Of a DNA stretch of 64,000 nt, positions 42,955-51,540 are shown piece by piece (the stretch's first letter is position 1; each line of letters begins with the position of its first letter). This DNA comes from DATFVB01 sp963714035 (GTDB lineage: Bacteria; Acidobacteriota; Thermoanaerobaculia; UBA5066; DATFVB01), in contig OY970224.1 of NCBI GenBank assembly GCA_963714035.1, positions 3,658,001 through 3,722,000 of the forward strand, read 5' to 3'. The position numbers were made by a program, and so were the translations under genes. The notes beneath the pieces were generated by a model, which saw only the letters and a program-made list of their open reading frames with translations, searched no databases and had not been told where the DNA came from.

Positions 42955-42979
42955 TCCCTGGCCGGTCGGTGACCAGGGA
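42955..42979. terminator. Hairpin between convergent PP2C and response-regulator genes
   Basis: TCCCTGG and CCAGGGA flank an 11-nt loop. No T-run on either side, so it may be a terminator only in combination with the nearby 126-bp palindrome. Confidence 0.35.
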
Positions 42980-43006
42980 ACCGCGCCCCGTCGATAGGTG
43001 AGACGG

Positions 43007-44419
43007 CTACTTCGAGGCGGGGACGGGCGAATCATCCACGGGCTCTGGCGCGATCGAGTCGCGCGTCGACAGCCCGAGGCGCTTGATGATCTCGTGCAGC
43101 GTCGTCGGGCGGGTCTTCAGGAGCTCGGCGGCCTTCTTCTGCACGCCGCCGGCCCGCTTGAGAGCGGAAACCACGAGCCTCCGCTCGAAGCCCTCGACCG
43201 CGTCGCGGTAGGAAAGCCCCTCGGCGGGAATCGAGACGGATGCCGGCTCGTCGGCCGCGAAGACCGATTCCGGGAGGAGGTCGGTCGTGATCGCGTCGCC
43301 CGAGCTCAACACGACCGAACGCTCGATCGCGTTCTCCAGCTCGCGGACGTTTCCGGGCCACTGGTGCTGGAAGAGCGCCTTCATCGCTTCCGGCTCGATC
43401 GTGCGCACCGACTTCCCGTTTTCCGCCGCGTAGAAACGGAGGAAATGCTCGGCGAGGAGCGGCAGGTCCTCCTTCCGTTCGCGAAGCGAAGGAAGCCCGA
43501 TCCGGATCACGCAGAGGCGGTAGTAGAGGTCCTCCCGGAAACGGCCCAGCCCGACGAGCTGCTTGAGATCGACGTTCGTGGCGGCGAGGATCCGCACGTC
43601 CGCCTTCTGCGTGTCGGTGGCGCCGAGCCGCATGAACTCGCGCTCCTGGATCACGCGCAGGAGCTTGGCCTGCGTCTCGAGCGAGATGGTCCCGATCTCG
43701 TCGAAGAAGAGGGTCCCTCCGTCGGCGACCTCGAAGAGTCCCTTCTTCGTGGCGATCGCGCCCGTGAACGCCCCGCGCACGTGGCCGAAGAGGTTGGACT
43801 CGAGCAGATCCGCCGGCATCGAACCGGAATTCACCGTGACGAAGGGGTTCGAAAACCGCGGAGAGAGGTGATGGATCCCCTTCGCGACGAGCTCCTTTCC
43901 GGTGCCCGATTCTCCCTCGATCAAGATCGTCGATTTCGAGGGCGCGGCCATCCGGACGAGCTCGAAAACGCGCTGCATGGGCGGAGACTTGCCGACGATC
44001 CGATCGAGCCCGCGCCGAAGGAACAGCTCGTCCTTCAGCCGGCGGTTCTCGTCGGCGAGCCGGCGCTGCTCGGCGCCCTTTCGCACCGTGAGAACGACTT
44101 CCTCGTTCTGGAAGGGCTTCGGGATGTAATGGAAAGCGCCTTCGCGCATCGCCGCGATCGCGTTCTCGATCGAGGAGTACGCGGTCACGACGACGACGAC
44201 GGCCGCCGGATCGCGGCGTTTGATCTCGCGGAGGACCTCGAGTCCCGGGCGGTCCGGGAGCATCAGATCGAGGAGGATGACGTCGAAGACCTCGTCCTCG
44301 GCGGCCGCCAGCGCGGCGCCGGCCGTGGCCGCTTCGCGAACCCGGTATCCTTCGCGAAGGAGAAGCGACGAGAGGACGTCGCGGATGACCTCTTCGTCGT
44401 CGACGACCAGGACGTTCAT
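43007..44419 (-). CDS. NtrC-family sigma54-dependent response regulator
   Basis: 470 residues. Receiver domain (NVLVVDDEE, phospho-acceptor in VILLDLMLPDRPG at about residue 53), AAA+ domain with Walker A GESGTGKELVA, the sigma54-contact GAFTGA (HVRGAFTGAIATK) and Walker B GGTLFFDEIG, then a Fis-type HTH (AAELLKTRPTTLHEIIKRLGL). It activates sigma54 holoenzyme after phosphorylation, probably by the kinase encoded upstream. ATG 44419 has TAGAAT 7 nt before it, so it seems to have its own sigma70-type leaderless promoter while the kinase has a sigma54 promoter. Confidence 0.95.
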   Translation of the reverse strand: MNVLVVDDEEVIRDVLSSLLLREGYRVREAATAGAALAAAEDEVFDVILLDLMLPDRPGLEVLREIKRRDPAAVVVVVTAYSSIENAIAAMREGAFHYIPKPFQNEEVVLTVRKGAEQRRLADENRRLKDELFLRRGLDRIVGKSPPMQRVFELVRMAAPSKSTILIEGESGTGKELVAKGIHHLSPRFSNPFVTVNSGSMPADLLESNLFGHVRGAFTGAIATKKGLFEVADGGTLFFDEIGTISLETQAKLLRVIQEREFMRLGATDTQKADVRILAATNVDLKQLVGLGRFREDLYYRLCVIRIGLPSLRERKEDLPLLAEHFLRFYAAENGKSVRTIEPEAMKALFQHQWPGNVRELENAIERSVVLSSGDAITTDLLPESVFAADEPASVSIPAEGLSYRDAVEGFERRLVVSALKRAGGVQKKAAELLKTRPTTLHEIIKRLGLSTRDSIAPEPVDDSPVPASK

Positions 44420-44432
44420 CCGGCCCATTCTA

Positions 44433-44699
44433 CCCGCCGGTGAATATCGAAGCTCGAATCCCGAAGTTCGAAACAAGCTCGAAATCCGAAATTCCCACGC
44501 TTGAAACGGAATTCCCGTTTCGAACTTCGCGCCTGGAAATCTGAATTCGTTTGCTCGCGCACCGGCGTGCGCGACGAACGCCGCGCTCGGCGCGCCGCGC
44601 CGGCCGTTTCGCGGCTGCGCCTCCGGCGCGCGCTCGTTTCGAAATTTCGGATTTGATGCTTCGAAGTTCTGGAATCGCGAATCGAAGCGGATGAGGGCC
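44433..44699. repeat. AT-richer inverted-repeat element between kinase and regulator genes
   Basis: Left side holds repeated CGAAG/TCGAA words (CGAAGCTCGAATCCCGAAG, CGAAATCCGAAATTC); the right side carries the inverted set (TTTCGAAATTTCGG, CTTCGAAG, GAATCGAAG). The centre is GC-rich (44565-44640). No gene. Lower G+C than its surroundings. Confidence 0.6.
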
Positions 44700-44714
44700 G
44701 GTTGGGATGAGGCA

Positions 44715-47411
44715 TCATCGGGGCAACCATACCGTCGCGACCGCGCCGCCGCCCGGGCGCGGAGCGAGGCGCAGCTCTCCGCCGTGGCGCTCGACGATCT
44801 CCCGGGCGATCGTGAGGCCGAGCCCGGTTCCTCCCGACTGGCGCGTCGTGAAGAAGGGCTCGAACGCGCGCCGGGACTCCTCGTCGGTCAACCCCTTGCC
44901 GCGATCGGCGACGTCGATCCGCCAGCGGCCGTCTTCCTCCGACGCGGCGAATTCGACGGCGCCGCCGTCCGGCGACGCGTCGCGACCGTTGATCAGGAGG
45001 TTCACGAAGACCTGCTCGAGCTCGCGCGCGTCACCGCGCGTCGGAAGGGGAGAAGCGAGCCCGCGATGCTCGATCCGGATGCCGCGAGGAGAGAACGCGG
45101 GCTCCGAGGACTCGACCGCATCCCGGAGCACGCGCGCGAGATCGATCGGCTCGTGAACGGCGTGGCGACCGCGGGCGAACTCCAGGAGGTTGCCGACCAG
45201 TCGCGAGGCCCGGAAGGTCTGCCGTTCCATCTTCTTCAGGATCGCGTAGCGGGGATCGGCGCGATCGGTGTCGGCGAGCAGCATCTGCGCGTACGACGAG
45301 ATCCCGGCGAGCGGCGTGTTCACCTCGTGCGCGACGCCCGCGGCGAGCACGCCGAGCGACGCGAGCCGTTCCTTCTCGGAGAGCCCCTTCTCGAGCTCGA
45401 TGCGCTCGGTGATGTCGTCGAAGATCACGACGCGCGACGTGGCCGAGCCGCGCAGCGGGGAGGCCGAGATCCGGTAGATCCGCTCCTCGCGCCGGCGGTT
45501 CGTCGTCCGGACGTCGAACGACCGCTCGCCCGCGTCGCCGTCGAGCTCTCCCGCCGGGATCTCCGGAAGGATTTCGGCGAGCGGACGGCCGACGAGGTCC
45601 GCTTCGGCGGCGCCGATCAGGTTCTCGAAGGCGGGGTTCACGGAAACGAGCCTCCCGCCGGCGTCCAGCACGACGATTCCCGCCGAGGACGATCGGATCA
45701 CGCCTTCCTGGAATTCCTGGAGCAACCGGATCTCGTCCATCCGCCGCTCGAGGGCGCGGTACAGCTCGGAGTTCTCGAACGCGAGGGAGGCCTGGGCGAG
45801 GACGGTGGCGAGGAGAGCCTGGTCTTCGCTCGAGAGCGGGACCTTCCCTTCCTTCATCCCCACCGCGAGAGCGCCGACGATCCGTCCGCCGGACTTCAGC
45901 GCGAGGAGATGCCGGTAGCCGTCCTCGTGGAGCCGGAGGAAGGTCAGGTCCTCTCCCGACGGGAACGTCGCGGAGCGGATGCGCACGGAGTCGGCCGACG
46001 AGAGCTTCTCGACGAAGGCCTCCCGCGACACGCCGGGCGGGAGCTCGCGGTCGAGCAGGAACAGCCGGCAGGGCGAGACCTTCAGCGCGTCGGAAACCGA
46101 GGCGGCGAGCGCTTCGGCGAGGAGCGCCGTGTCCCGGACTCCCCGCCACTCGCGCGAGAAGTCGAGGAGCGCGCGGCGGGCGCGATAGGTCTCCCCGTAC
46201 TGGAAACGCTCGATCGCGTTCGAGAAGCGCCGCTTGACCGGGACGAGCAGGGAAGCGAGGAAGAGCCCCGACCCGAACGCGAGGAGATTCTTCGCTTCCG
46301 ACGCGAAGCCGACGAGAACGCGGTCAAGGAGGGTGTTGACCAGGACGAACGACGCCGCCCCGAGGAACACGGCCGCGGTGGTCGCGATCGCTTCGCGGGC
46401 GAAGATGTCGACGTCCCACAGTCTCCAGCGCCAGAGGGCGTAGGCGAAGCCCAGCGGCACGAAGACGAGGGGAACGACTCCGGCGCAGGCCGCCCACGTG
46501 CTCGACAGCCCGAACGCGCGGGGAATCGCGTACAGGAGGAGGAACGGCGCGAGGCCGAAGGTCGTGCCGAGAGCGATCCAGCGGGCCTGTCGCTGCGAAG
46601 ACGCGTCGGAGGGATTGCGCGCGGCGTTGACGATGCGCACGATCGCGGCCGCGGCGTACGCGGCGAAATAGAGGAGCCAGAAGCGCTCGAGCAGCTCGAT
46701 CGCGAACGGCAGACGGGCCGACGGGATCGCGCCGGGAACGGAGATCGCCAGCTGACCGGCGAGGTAGAGCGCGGGGATGACGTAGACGACGGGCGCCCGG
46801 AGCCTCACGCGGCGGGGAAAGACGAGGAAGAAATGGAGGAGGAGGGCGGGAGCGAGCGCGCGAAAGAGATCCTCCGAGAGCCAGATCGCCTTCCAGACTC
46901 CGTCCACGGGGCCGGCGGGAGTGAGGACGTCGATCGCGAACGAGCTCACGCAGAACAGCGTGAAGAGCCCGGTCGCGGTCGTCCGCTCGCGCCCGAGCGT
47001 CACGAGGCCGATCAGCAGGTAGAGGATGCCGACGAACGCGAGGAACAGGTAGGGCAGGTCGACGTTCGGCGCCGGAGCTCCGCTGGTCGCCGCGGCGACC
47101 TCGCTGCCGCGAACGACCGCGAGAGCGTGCGGAAACGGCGGCCTGGACAGGGCCCCGATCGGATCGGCGACCGCGGCCACCGGCTCCCCGTCGATCAGGA
47201 CGATCCGGTCTCCCGCGCGCAGCGACGAGTCGGTCGACTCGGGATCGGGAGGAGTGATCACCTCGACTTCGCCGCGCCCGGCGCGGGCGTTCATCTCGAT
47301 TCGGGAGAAGGATTCGATCTTTCGCTGGAAGGAGAGAAACGCGACGGCGAGGGTGCCGGCGAGAAAGAGAAGGAACGCCGCTCCGCCGAGCCATCTCCTC
47401 ATCTCTCGCAT
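44715..47411 (-). CDS. Multidomain membrane sensor histidine kinase
   Basis: 898 residues. An N-terminal membrane helix (9-28) and PDZ-like domain (RAGDRIVLIDGEPVAAVADP) on the periplasmic side, seven or so membrane segments (about 115-375), a GAF domain (about 400-550), PAS (EGVIRSSSAGIVVLDAGGRL onward), HisKA with H-box GVAHEVNTPLAGISSYAQML, and HATPase with N box, DRGKGL and GGTGLGL. Pairs with the NtrC-like regulator downstream. A TGGCAC-N5-TTGCT sigma54 promoter ends 17 nt before the ATG. The last TM-GAF-kinase order resembles PrsK kinases of exosortase systems, but no exosortase gene is in view. Confidence 0.92.
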   Translation of the reverse strand: MREMRRWLGGAAFLLFLAGTLAVAFLSFQRKIESFSRIEMNARAGRGEVEVITPPDPESTDSSLRAGDRIVLIDGEPVAAVADPIGALSRPPFPHALAVVRGSEVAAATSGAPAPNVDLPYLFLAFVGILYLLIGLVTLGRERTTATGLFTLFCVSSFAIDVLTPAGPVDGVWKAIWLSEDLFRALAPALLLHFFLVFPRRVRLRAPVVYVIPALYLAGQLAISVPGAIPSARLPFAIELLERFWLLYFAAYAAAAIVRIVNAARNPSDASSQRQARWIALGTTFGLAPFLLLYAIPRAFGLSSTWAACAGVVPLVFVPLGFAYALWRWRLWDVDIFAREAIATTAAVFLGAASFVLVNTLLDRVLVGFASEAKNLLAFGSGLFLASLLVPVKRRFSNAIERFQYGETYRARRALLDFSREWRGVRDTALLAEALAASVSDALKVSPCRLFLLDRELPPGVSREAFVEKLSSADSVRIRSATFPSGEDLTFLRLHEDGYRHLLALKSGGRIVGALAVGMKEGKVPLSSEDQALLATVLAQASLAFENSELYRALERRMDEIRLLQEFQEGVIRSSSAGIVVLDAGGRLVSVNPAFENLIGAAEADLVGRPLAEILPEIPAGELDGDAGERSFDVRTTNRRREERIYRISASPLRGSATSRVVIFDDITERIELEKGLSEKERLASLGVLAAGVAHEVNTPLAGISSYAQMLLADTDRADPRYAILKKMERQTFRASRLVGNLLEFARGRHAVHEPIDLARVLRDAVESSEPAFSPRGIRIEHRGLASPLPTRGDARELEQVFVNLLINGRDASPDGGAVEFAASEEDGRWRIDVADRGKGLTDEESRRAFEPFFTTRQSGGTGLGLTIAREIVERHGGELRLAPRPGGGAVATVWLPR

Positions 47412-47427
47412 TCGCCGACTCCATTCA

Positions 47428-47442
47428 GCAACGCGAGTGCCA
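47428..47442 (-). promoter_or_regulatory. Sigma54 promoter of the histidine kinase gene
   Basis: Minus strand TGGCAC-N5-TTGCT: GG and GC are exactly 10 bp apart, matching the -24/-12 consensus. Transcription would begin about 5 nt before the kinase ATG. Upstream 47443-47603 is AT-rich in part (AAATAATAGATAAAAG near 47475-47495) and could hold activator sites. Confidence 0.75.
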
Positions 47443-47603
47443 CCCGTCCGGCATTCTGGATCGTTGGTAACTGCTCTTTTATCTATTATTTGTGAACGGC
47501 ATGTCGGGCCTTACCCGGGCGGGAATCCAAGACGCCGGACGTCATCCGGAAATTTGGAACTGCTTGATGCGAAAGTGGCCAACCGGCAGGAGGGAGGGGG
47601 CCC

Positions 47604-49469
47604 TCAGAAGGAGATCGACAGACCCCCCATCAGCCGGTGCCGGAGAAGCGCCGTCTGCTCCACCGTCTGCTCGACGACCGGAGTGGTGTCGGTCTCGAAG
47701 GAGACGATCAGGCGCCAGGCGGATCCGAACGGATCGAATCCGAGCACCGTGAGATCCTGTCCGACCGAGACGCGGAGCATCTCGGAATCGTTCTCGGCCC
47801 GAGAGGCGTCCCCGACGAGGACCTGCCGAACGCGACGCATGGCGCAGGAGACGTCCGTTCTCGTGGGCCGCAGAGTCACCGAGGCCGTGCCGCCGTAATA
47901 CGTGCCGTCGCTCGACGCCAGCGCGAAGGCCTGCTGCGACGGCTCGGCGAGCCGCCCGCCGATCCGGCCCGCTTCCGCCGTCAGCGCCGCGTCGAACAGC
48001 TCGGTCACGCGCGCCGACGCCGATCCGGAGAGCTTCTCGAGGCGATTGCCGTCGAACAGATAGATGCTTCCCAGGTCGAGCAGCAGGTCGCCGTTGAAAT
48101 AGAACCGTAGCGGCTCCGCGATCTGCGAAGAGCTCGCTCGGAATTCGACGTGCCCTTCGCTCGCGGACCCGATCGAAACGGCCGCCGAAACGTCCGACGA
48201 CGTCGCGGACTGCCATTCGTCTCCCGAGACGACCCTCGGTGTGGACGCCGCCAGCGCGGAGGGCGTGGACGAGGAAACCCCGCGAGCCGCCGATACGACG
48301 AACGAAGCGTCGTCGCCGAGACGGAGCCGGACGATCGCTCCGGGCGCGAGAACCGATCCCGCGGAACCGGTGCGGGCGTTCACGCGCGCGCCCAGGGACA
48401 GGGGGCCGCTCACCGATCGTTCGACGGCCGCCGACAGGCTGCCGTCGAGGAGCGACCCGACGTGAGGATCGACGCCATTGGCGTCGTCCGAGATGTCGCG
48501 GCGATAGACCTGGAGCGTCACCCCGCCCCGGCTCTCATCCGTTTCGTGCGACCACCGGCCGCGAATCTCGTCGTGCTGAACCGCCGACGGAAGGTACTCG
48601 GGAATCACCGACGTCGCCCGGTCGAATCCGTCGTCGGTCCGCCGGGAGACCGACATCTCGAAGTCTCCGGTGGAGTCGGAACGGTGCTCGAAACGGACCG
48701 TCTCTCTCTGGAGATCGGCCGGCGTTTCCGGGGACGAGAACGTTCGCCCCGCATAGCTCAACGCCAGACCGGTCTCGGGCGAGGCGGCGATGAGGAGCAC
48801 GCCGTCGCGCGCGGTGCCCTCCGAGAGCGGCGAAACGGAGTGAGCATCGTCCGTCAACGCCGCGTAGGACCCGCGGAAAGAATACTGGAGCGACCCGGGA
48901 AGGCTGCCGAAGAGGTTGGCTTCGGTCCTCGAGAAACCGCCCCCGGCGCCCGCGACGTCGGTGCTGCTCGCGAAATCGCCGTTGACGACGCGAGCGAGGC
49001 GGATCCGGTCGGCGGTCGCGGGGCGATACGGATCGCCGGCCGATTCGGACGTGATCTCCCGCAGGACGTCGGCGGGGAGGCGGTCGCGCCAGGACCAGAC
49101 GTCCACTTCGGTCTTGCCGAAACTCGAGTTCGCCGGTACCAGGTCGATCGCGATCGTCGAGACGGCCGGCGTTCCCTGGTGCCAGAGGCGGAGGAGCGAG
49201 GGATAGAACCCCGTCTTGTACGCGATCACGTCGTAGACGCCGGCGGGCACCCCCTCGACCTGGAAGGATCCGTCCGGCTGAGTCCGGGCGCGATTGAGGC
49301 GGGCATCCGAGACGCCGTAGACGAAAACGAGAGCGCCGGGAATGGGGACCTGGAGATGCTTGACGATGCCCGCGACGGGGGCGGAGACGGGCGCGGCGTC
49401 GCCCCAGGCGGCCGAAGCCGCAACGAGCGCCAGAAGCCAGATCAAGCCTGACCTGCGTAGTCGGCTCAT
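47604..49469 (-). CDS. Outer-membrane protein with N-terminal carboxypeptidase-regulatory-like domain
   Basis: 621 residues. Signal peptide (SGLIWLLALVAASAAWGDA), then a carboxypeptidase-regulatory-like beta-sandwich (VAGIVKHLQVPIPGALVFVYG...DGSFQVEGVPAGVYDVIAYKTGFYP, about 30-100), as in many TonB-linked receptors. The remainder is a beta-strand-rich barrel with alternating polar and aromatic residues, ending in MGGLSISF with terminal Phe. No plug domain or TonB box is evident, so it may not be a TonB receptor. A TTGACA -35-like site lies upstream. Function unknown. Confidence 0.78.
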   Translation of the reverse strand: MSRLRRSGLIWLLALVAASAAWGDAAPVSAPVAGIVKHLQVPIPGALVFVYGVSDARLNRARTQPDGSFQVEGVPAGVYDVIAYKTGFYPSLLRLWHQGTPAVSTIAIDLVPANSSFGKTEVDVWSWRDRLPADVLREITSESAGDPYRPATADRIRLARVVNGDFASSTDVAGAGGGFSRTEANLFGSLPGSLQYSFRGSYAALTDDAHSVSPLSEGTARDGVLLIAASPETGLALSYAGRTFSSPETPADLQRETVRFEHRSDSTGDFEMSVSRRTDDGFDRATSVIPEYLPSAVQHDEIRGRWSHETDESRGGVTLQVYRRDISDDANGVDPHVGSLLDGSLSAAVERSVSGPLSLGARVNARTGSAGSVLAPGAIVRLRLGDDASFVVSAARGVSSSTPSALAASTPRVVSGDEWQSATSSDVSAAVSIGSASEGHVEFRASSSQIAEPLRFYFNGDLLLDLGSIYLFDGNRLEKLSGSASARVTELFDAALTAEAGRIGGRLAEPSQQAFALASSDGTYYGGTASVTLRPTRTDVSCAMRRVRQVLVGDASRAENDSEMLRVSVGQDLTVLGFDPFGSAWRLIVSFETDTTPVVEQTVEQTALLRHRLMGGLSISF

Positions 49470-49484
49470 TTCGATCCAACGATC

Positions 49485-49513
49485 AGGGTATACCCGGGGG
49501 ATAGGGTTGTCAA
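49485..49513 (-). promoter_or_regulatory. Candidate promoter of the outer-membrane protein gene
   Basis: TTGACA (49508-49513) reading leftward, followed at 15 bp by TATACC or at 17 bp by TACCCT. A full -35 match with an imperfect -10. It overlaps the last codons of the upstream proline dehydrogenase gene. Confidence 0.4.
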
Positions 49514-50418
49514 AGGGCTCCTTCCTTCCGGAACATTCCCGCGAGCACGTGGCGGACGATCGCCGGGTTTTCCTTCAACCGCCTCAGGGAATAGCCGCGC
49601 CAGGCGGTTCCGTACGGGACATAAACGCGCAACCGGTGGCCGTCCCGAACGATGAGCCGGCGAAGACCGACGGCGACGCCCATCAACATCTGGAATTCGT
49701 AGTCTTCCCGCCGGGCGGAGCGCCGCTCGATCGAGTGGAGCGCCTCGACGACCATCGCCTCGTCGTGGGTCGCGATTCCGAGAGGGATGCGCGCCTCGAG
49801 CATGCGGTCGGCCACGTAGGCGTAATTCCGGCGGATCAGGTCGGGGTCGCGGAAGGCGAGCTCGCGGGGCTCGACGTAGATCCCCTTGCAGATCCGGACC
49901 GGCCACCGTTCCGCGATCGCGCGCGCGACGTCTCCCTGCGTCCGGCGCAGATACGCCTGGAGCACGATGCCGACGTTGTCGAATTCGGCGCGGGCGCGGC
50001 GGAACAGGTCGATCGTCGACTGGGTGACCGACGAGTCCTCCATGTCGATCCGCACGAAATTTCCGCGGCGTTTCGCCTCGACGGCGATCTCGCGGAGATT
50101 CTCCCAGGCGAGCTCGGGATCGAATTTCAGACCCATCGCGGAGAGCTTGACCGACACGTTCGAATTGAGACCGCGCTCCGCGATCCCCGCGAGCGCGCGC
50201 CGGTATTCGTCGACGAAGTACCGCGTCTCGTCGCGACGCGTCACGTCTTCCCCGAGGACGTCGAGGGTCGCCGACGCGCCTTCTCGGTTCAACCGGTCGA
50301 CCGCCCCGAGCGCCTCGTCGAGAGTCTCGCCCGCGACGTAGCGGGAGGCGACCCGGCGCACGACCGGCGACGGGACCAGCGGAAGCGTCGCCGCGAGGGC
50401 TCGGTCGAACAGGCTCAC
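49510..50418 (-). CDS. Proline dehydrogenase
   Basis: FAD enzyme oxidising proline to pyrroline-5-carboxylate, membrane associated. 302 residues from GTG 50418 (GTGA overlap with comF). Barrel motifs NVSVKLSAMGLKFDPE, FVRIDMEDSSVTQSTIDLFR, VLQAYLRRT, RICKGIYVEP and ATHDEAMV match monofunctional PutA/PRODH proteins; YVPYGTAWRGYSLRRLKENP is the C-terminal signature. The pyrroline-5-carboxylate dehydrogenase partner is not in the window. Confidence 0.93.
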   Translation of the reverse strand: MSLFDRALAATLPLVPSPVVRRVASRYVAGETLDEALGAVDRLNREGASATLDVLGEDVTRRDETRYFVDEYRRALAGIAERGLNSNVSVKLSAMGLKFDPELAWENLREIAVEAKRRGNFVRIDMEDSSVTQSTIDLFRRARAEFDNVGIVLQAYLRRTQGDVARAIAERWPVRICKGIYVEPRELAFRDPDLIRRNYAYVADRMLEARIPLGIATHDEAMVVEALHSIERRSARREDYEFQMLMGVAVGLRRLIVRDGHRLRVYVPYGTAWRGYSLRRLKENPAIVRHVLAGMFRKEGAL

Positions 50419-51464
50419 GGCGACTCCGGAAGGGCGCGCGCGAAAGCGACCGCGTCGACGCGGGGGGCGCCGGCGCGCTTGAGCGCCCTCGCGCAGGCCG
50501 AGAGTGTGGCGCCCGAAGTCGCGACGTCGTCGACGAGAAGGACGGGGAGGGCCGCGGGGTCCGCGCGGAACGCCGCCCGCACGTTTTCCGCGCGCCGCGA
50601 AAGGGGGAGCGTCGCCTGCCGGTCGGTCTCCCGGATCTTCCGGAGGAGCGCGGGCGCGAATCGGCGGCCGGTCGCGCGGGCGAGCTCCGCGGCGAGCTCG
50701 GCGGCGGGGAAGAAGCCGCGGCCGCGCCGTTCCCGCCGCGTCGCGGGCACGGCGACGACGATCGCGTCGGGGTAGGCGGAGGAGACTTCCGACGCATTCC
50801 GGGCGGCGTTCTGCGCGGCATTCTGGGCGGCGTTCTGCGCGGCATCCCCGGCGGCGTTCTGCGCCGCCACCCGGGCGGCGTTCTGCGCGGCATTCTGGGC
50901 GGCGTTCTGCGCGGCATTCTGGGCGGCGTTCTGCGCCGCATCCTGGGCGGCGTTCTGCGCCGCCACCCGGGCGGCGTTCTGCGCGGCATTCTGGGCGGCG
51001 ATCTGCGCCGCATTCTGGGCGGCGTTCTGCGCCGCCACCCGGGCGGCGATCTCCGCCGCCATCATCCGCGCGAGCGGCGCGGCGAGATAGTCGACTCCCG
51101 CGTATTTGAACGCCTTCAGGATCTCTCGCGCCGGCCCGTCGTAAACGGCCGGGCACCGGAGCGAGTCGAATTCCGGAGGATCGACGAGGCAGCGTCCGCA
51201 GCGCGGCACTTCGAGGACACCCGCCCCCGCGGCCGCGATCGGCAGATCGCAGACGCCGCATCGGACGCCGGGCGATCTCGCTGCCGAGCTCCAGCACTCC
51301 TCGCAAACCCCTCCCCGGAAGGGCCGGCTGCTCCCCGTCTCGCACGACCAGCAGGCGGGAGGAAAAACGAACGCGCGCAGGCGCTCCGCGGCGGAACCCA
51401 CCCGGCCGATCACGGTCCCGCTTCCGGCTCGCCCGCGCCGCGGCGTCTGCTCATCGCGCGGCAT
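50415..51464 (-). CDS. comF: ComF-family phosphoribosyltransferase-like protein with AAQN repeat insert
   Basis: 349 residues from ATG 51464. A zinc region (CWSCETG, CEEC, CGVCDLP, CGRC) and the ComF linker FKYAGVDYLAAPLARMMA precede a tandem AAQN/AARV insert at about residues 136-223; the phosphoribosyltransferase half resumes at IVVAVPATRRERRGRGF and contains the PRPP loop VLLVDDVATSGATL. ComF proteins are cytosolic and needed for DNA uptake in competent bacteria. The ATG overlaps a TAGAAT hexamer, and GTG 51416 or 51404 would remove an unconserved head. The insert is absent from typical ComF proteins of about 230-250 residues. Confidence 0.85.
   Translation of the reverse strand: MPRDEQTPRRGRAGSGTVIGRVGSAAERLRAFVFPPACWSCETGSSRPFRGGVCEECWSSAARSPGVRCGVCDLPIAAAGAGVLEVPRCGRCLVDPPEFDSLRCPAVYDGPAREILKAFKYAGVDYLAAPLARMMAAEIAARVAAQNAAQNAAQIAAQNAAQNAARVAAQNAAQDAAQNAAQNAAQNAAQNAAQNAARVAAQNAAGDAAQNAAQNAAQNAARNASEVSSAYPDAIVVAVPATRRERRGRGFFPAAELAAELARATGRRFAPALLRKIRETDRQATLPLSRRAENVRAAFRADPAALPVLLVDDVATSGATLSACARALKRAGAPRVDAVAFARALPESP
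50793..51060. repeat. In-frame 12-bp minisatellite within comF
   Basis: About 22 units of 12 bp alternating GCGGCGTTCTGC-like and GCGGCATTCTGG-like versions, forming a 24-bp higher period, broken by GCCACCCGG units. Encodes (AAQN)n with AARV, AAQD, AAQI and AAGD variants on the minus strand. Copy-number change would keep frame. Confidence 0.9.
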
Positions 51465-51540
51465 TCTACCCGAGCGTTTCCGGCGCCGGCGGCGCGGGGC
51501 CGGTCGCCTTCGAAGCGCCCGCCGACGGCAGCCGGGCTCT

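Noticed and set aside
44715..47411. Exosortase/PEP-CTERM regulation (PrsK/PrsR)
   Set aside because: The kinase and regulator resemble that pair in general layout, but no exosortase or PEP-CTERM protein is in the window, so the name is not assigned.
50793..51060. Possible CRISPR-like array
   Set aside because: Units are 12 bp, contiguous and in frame within comF; there are no unique spacers and no cas genes.
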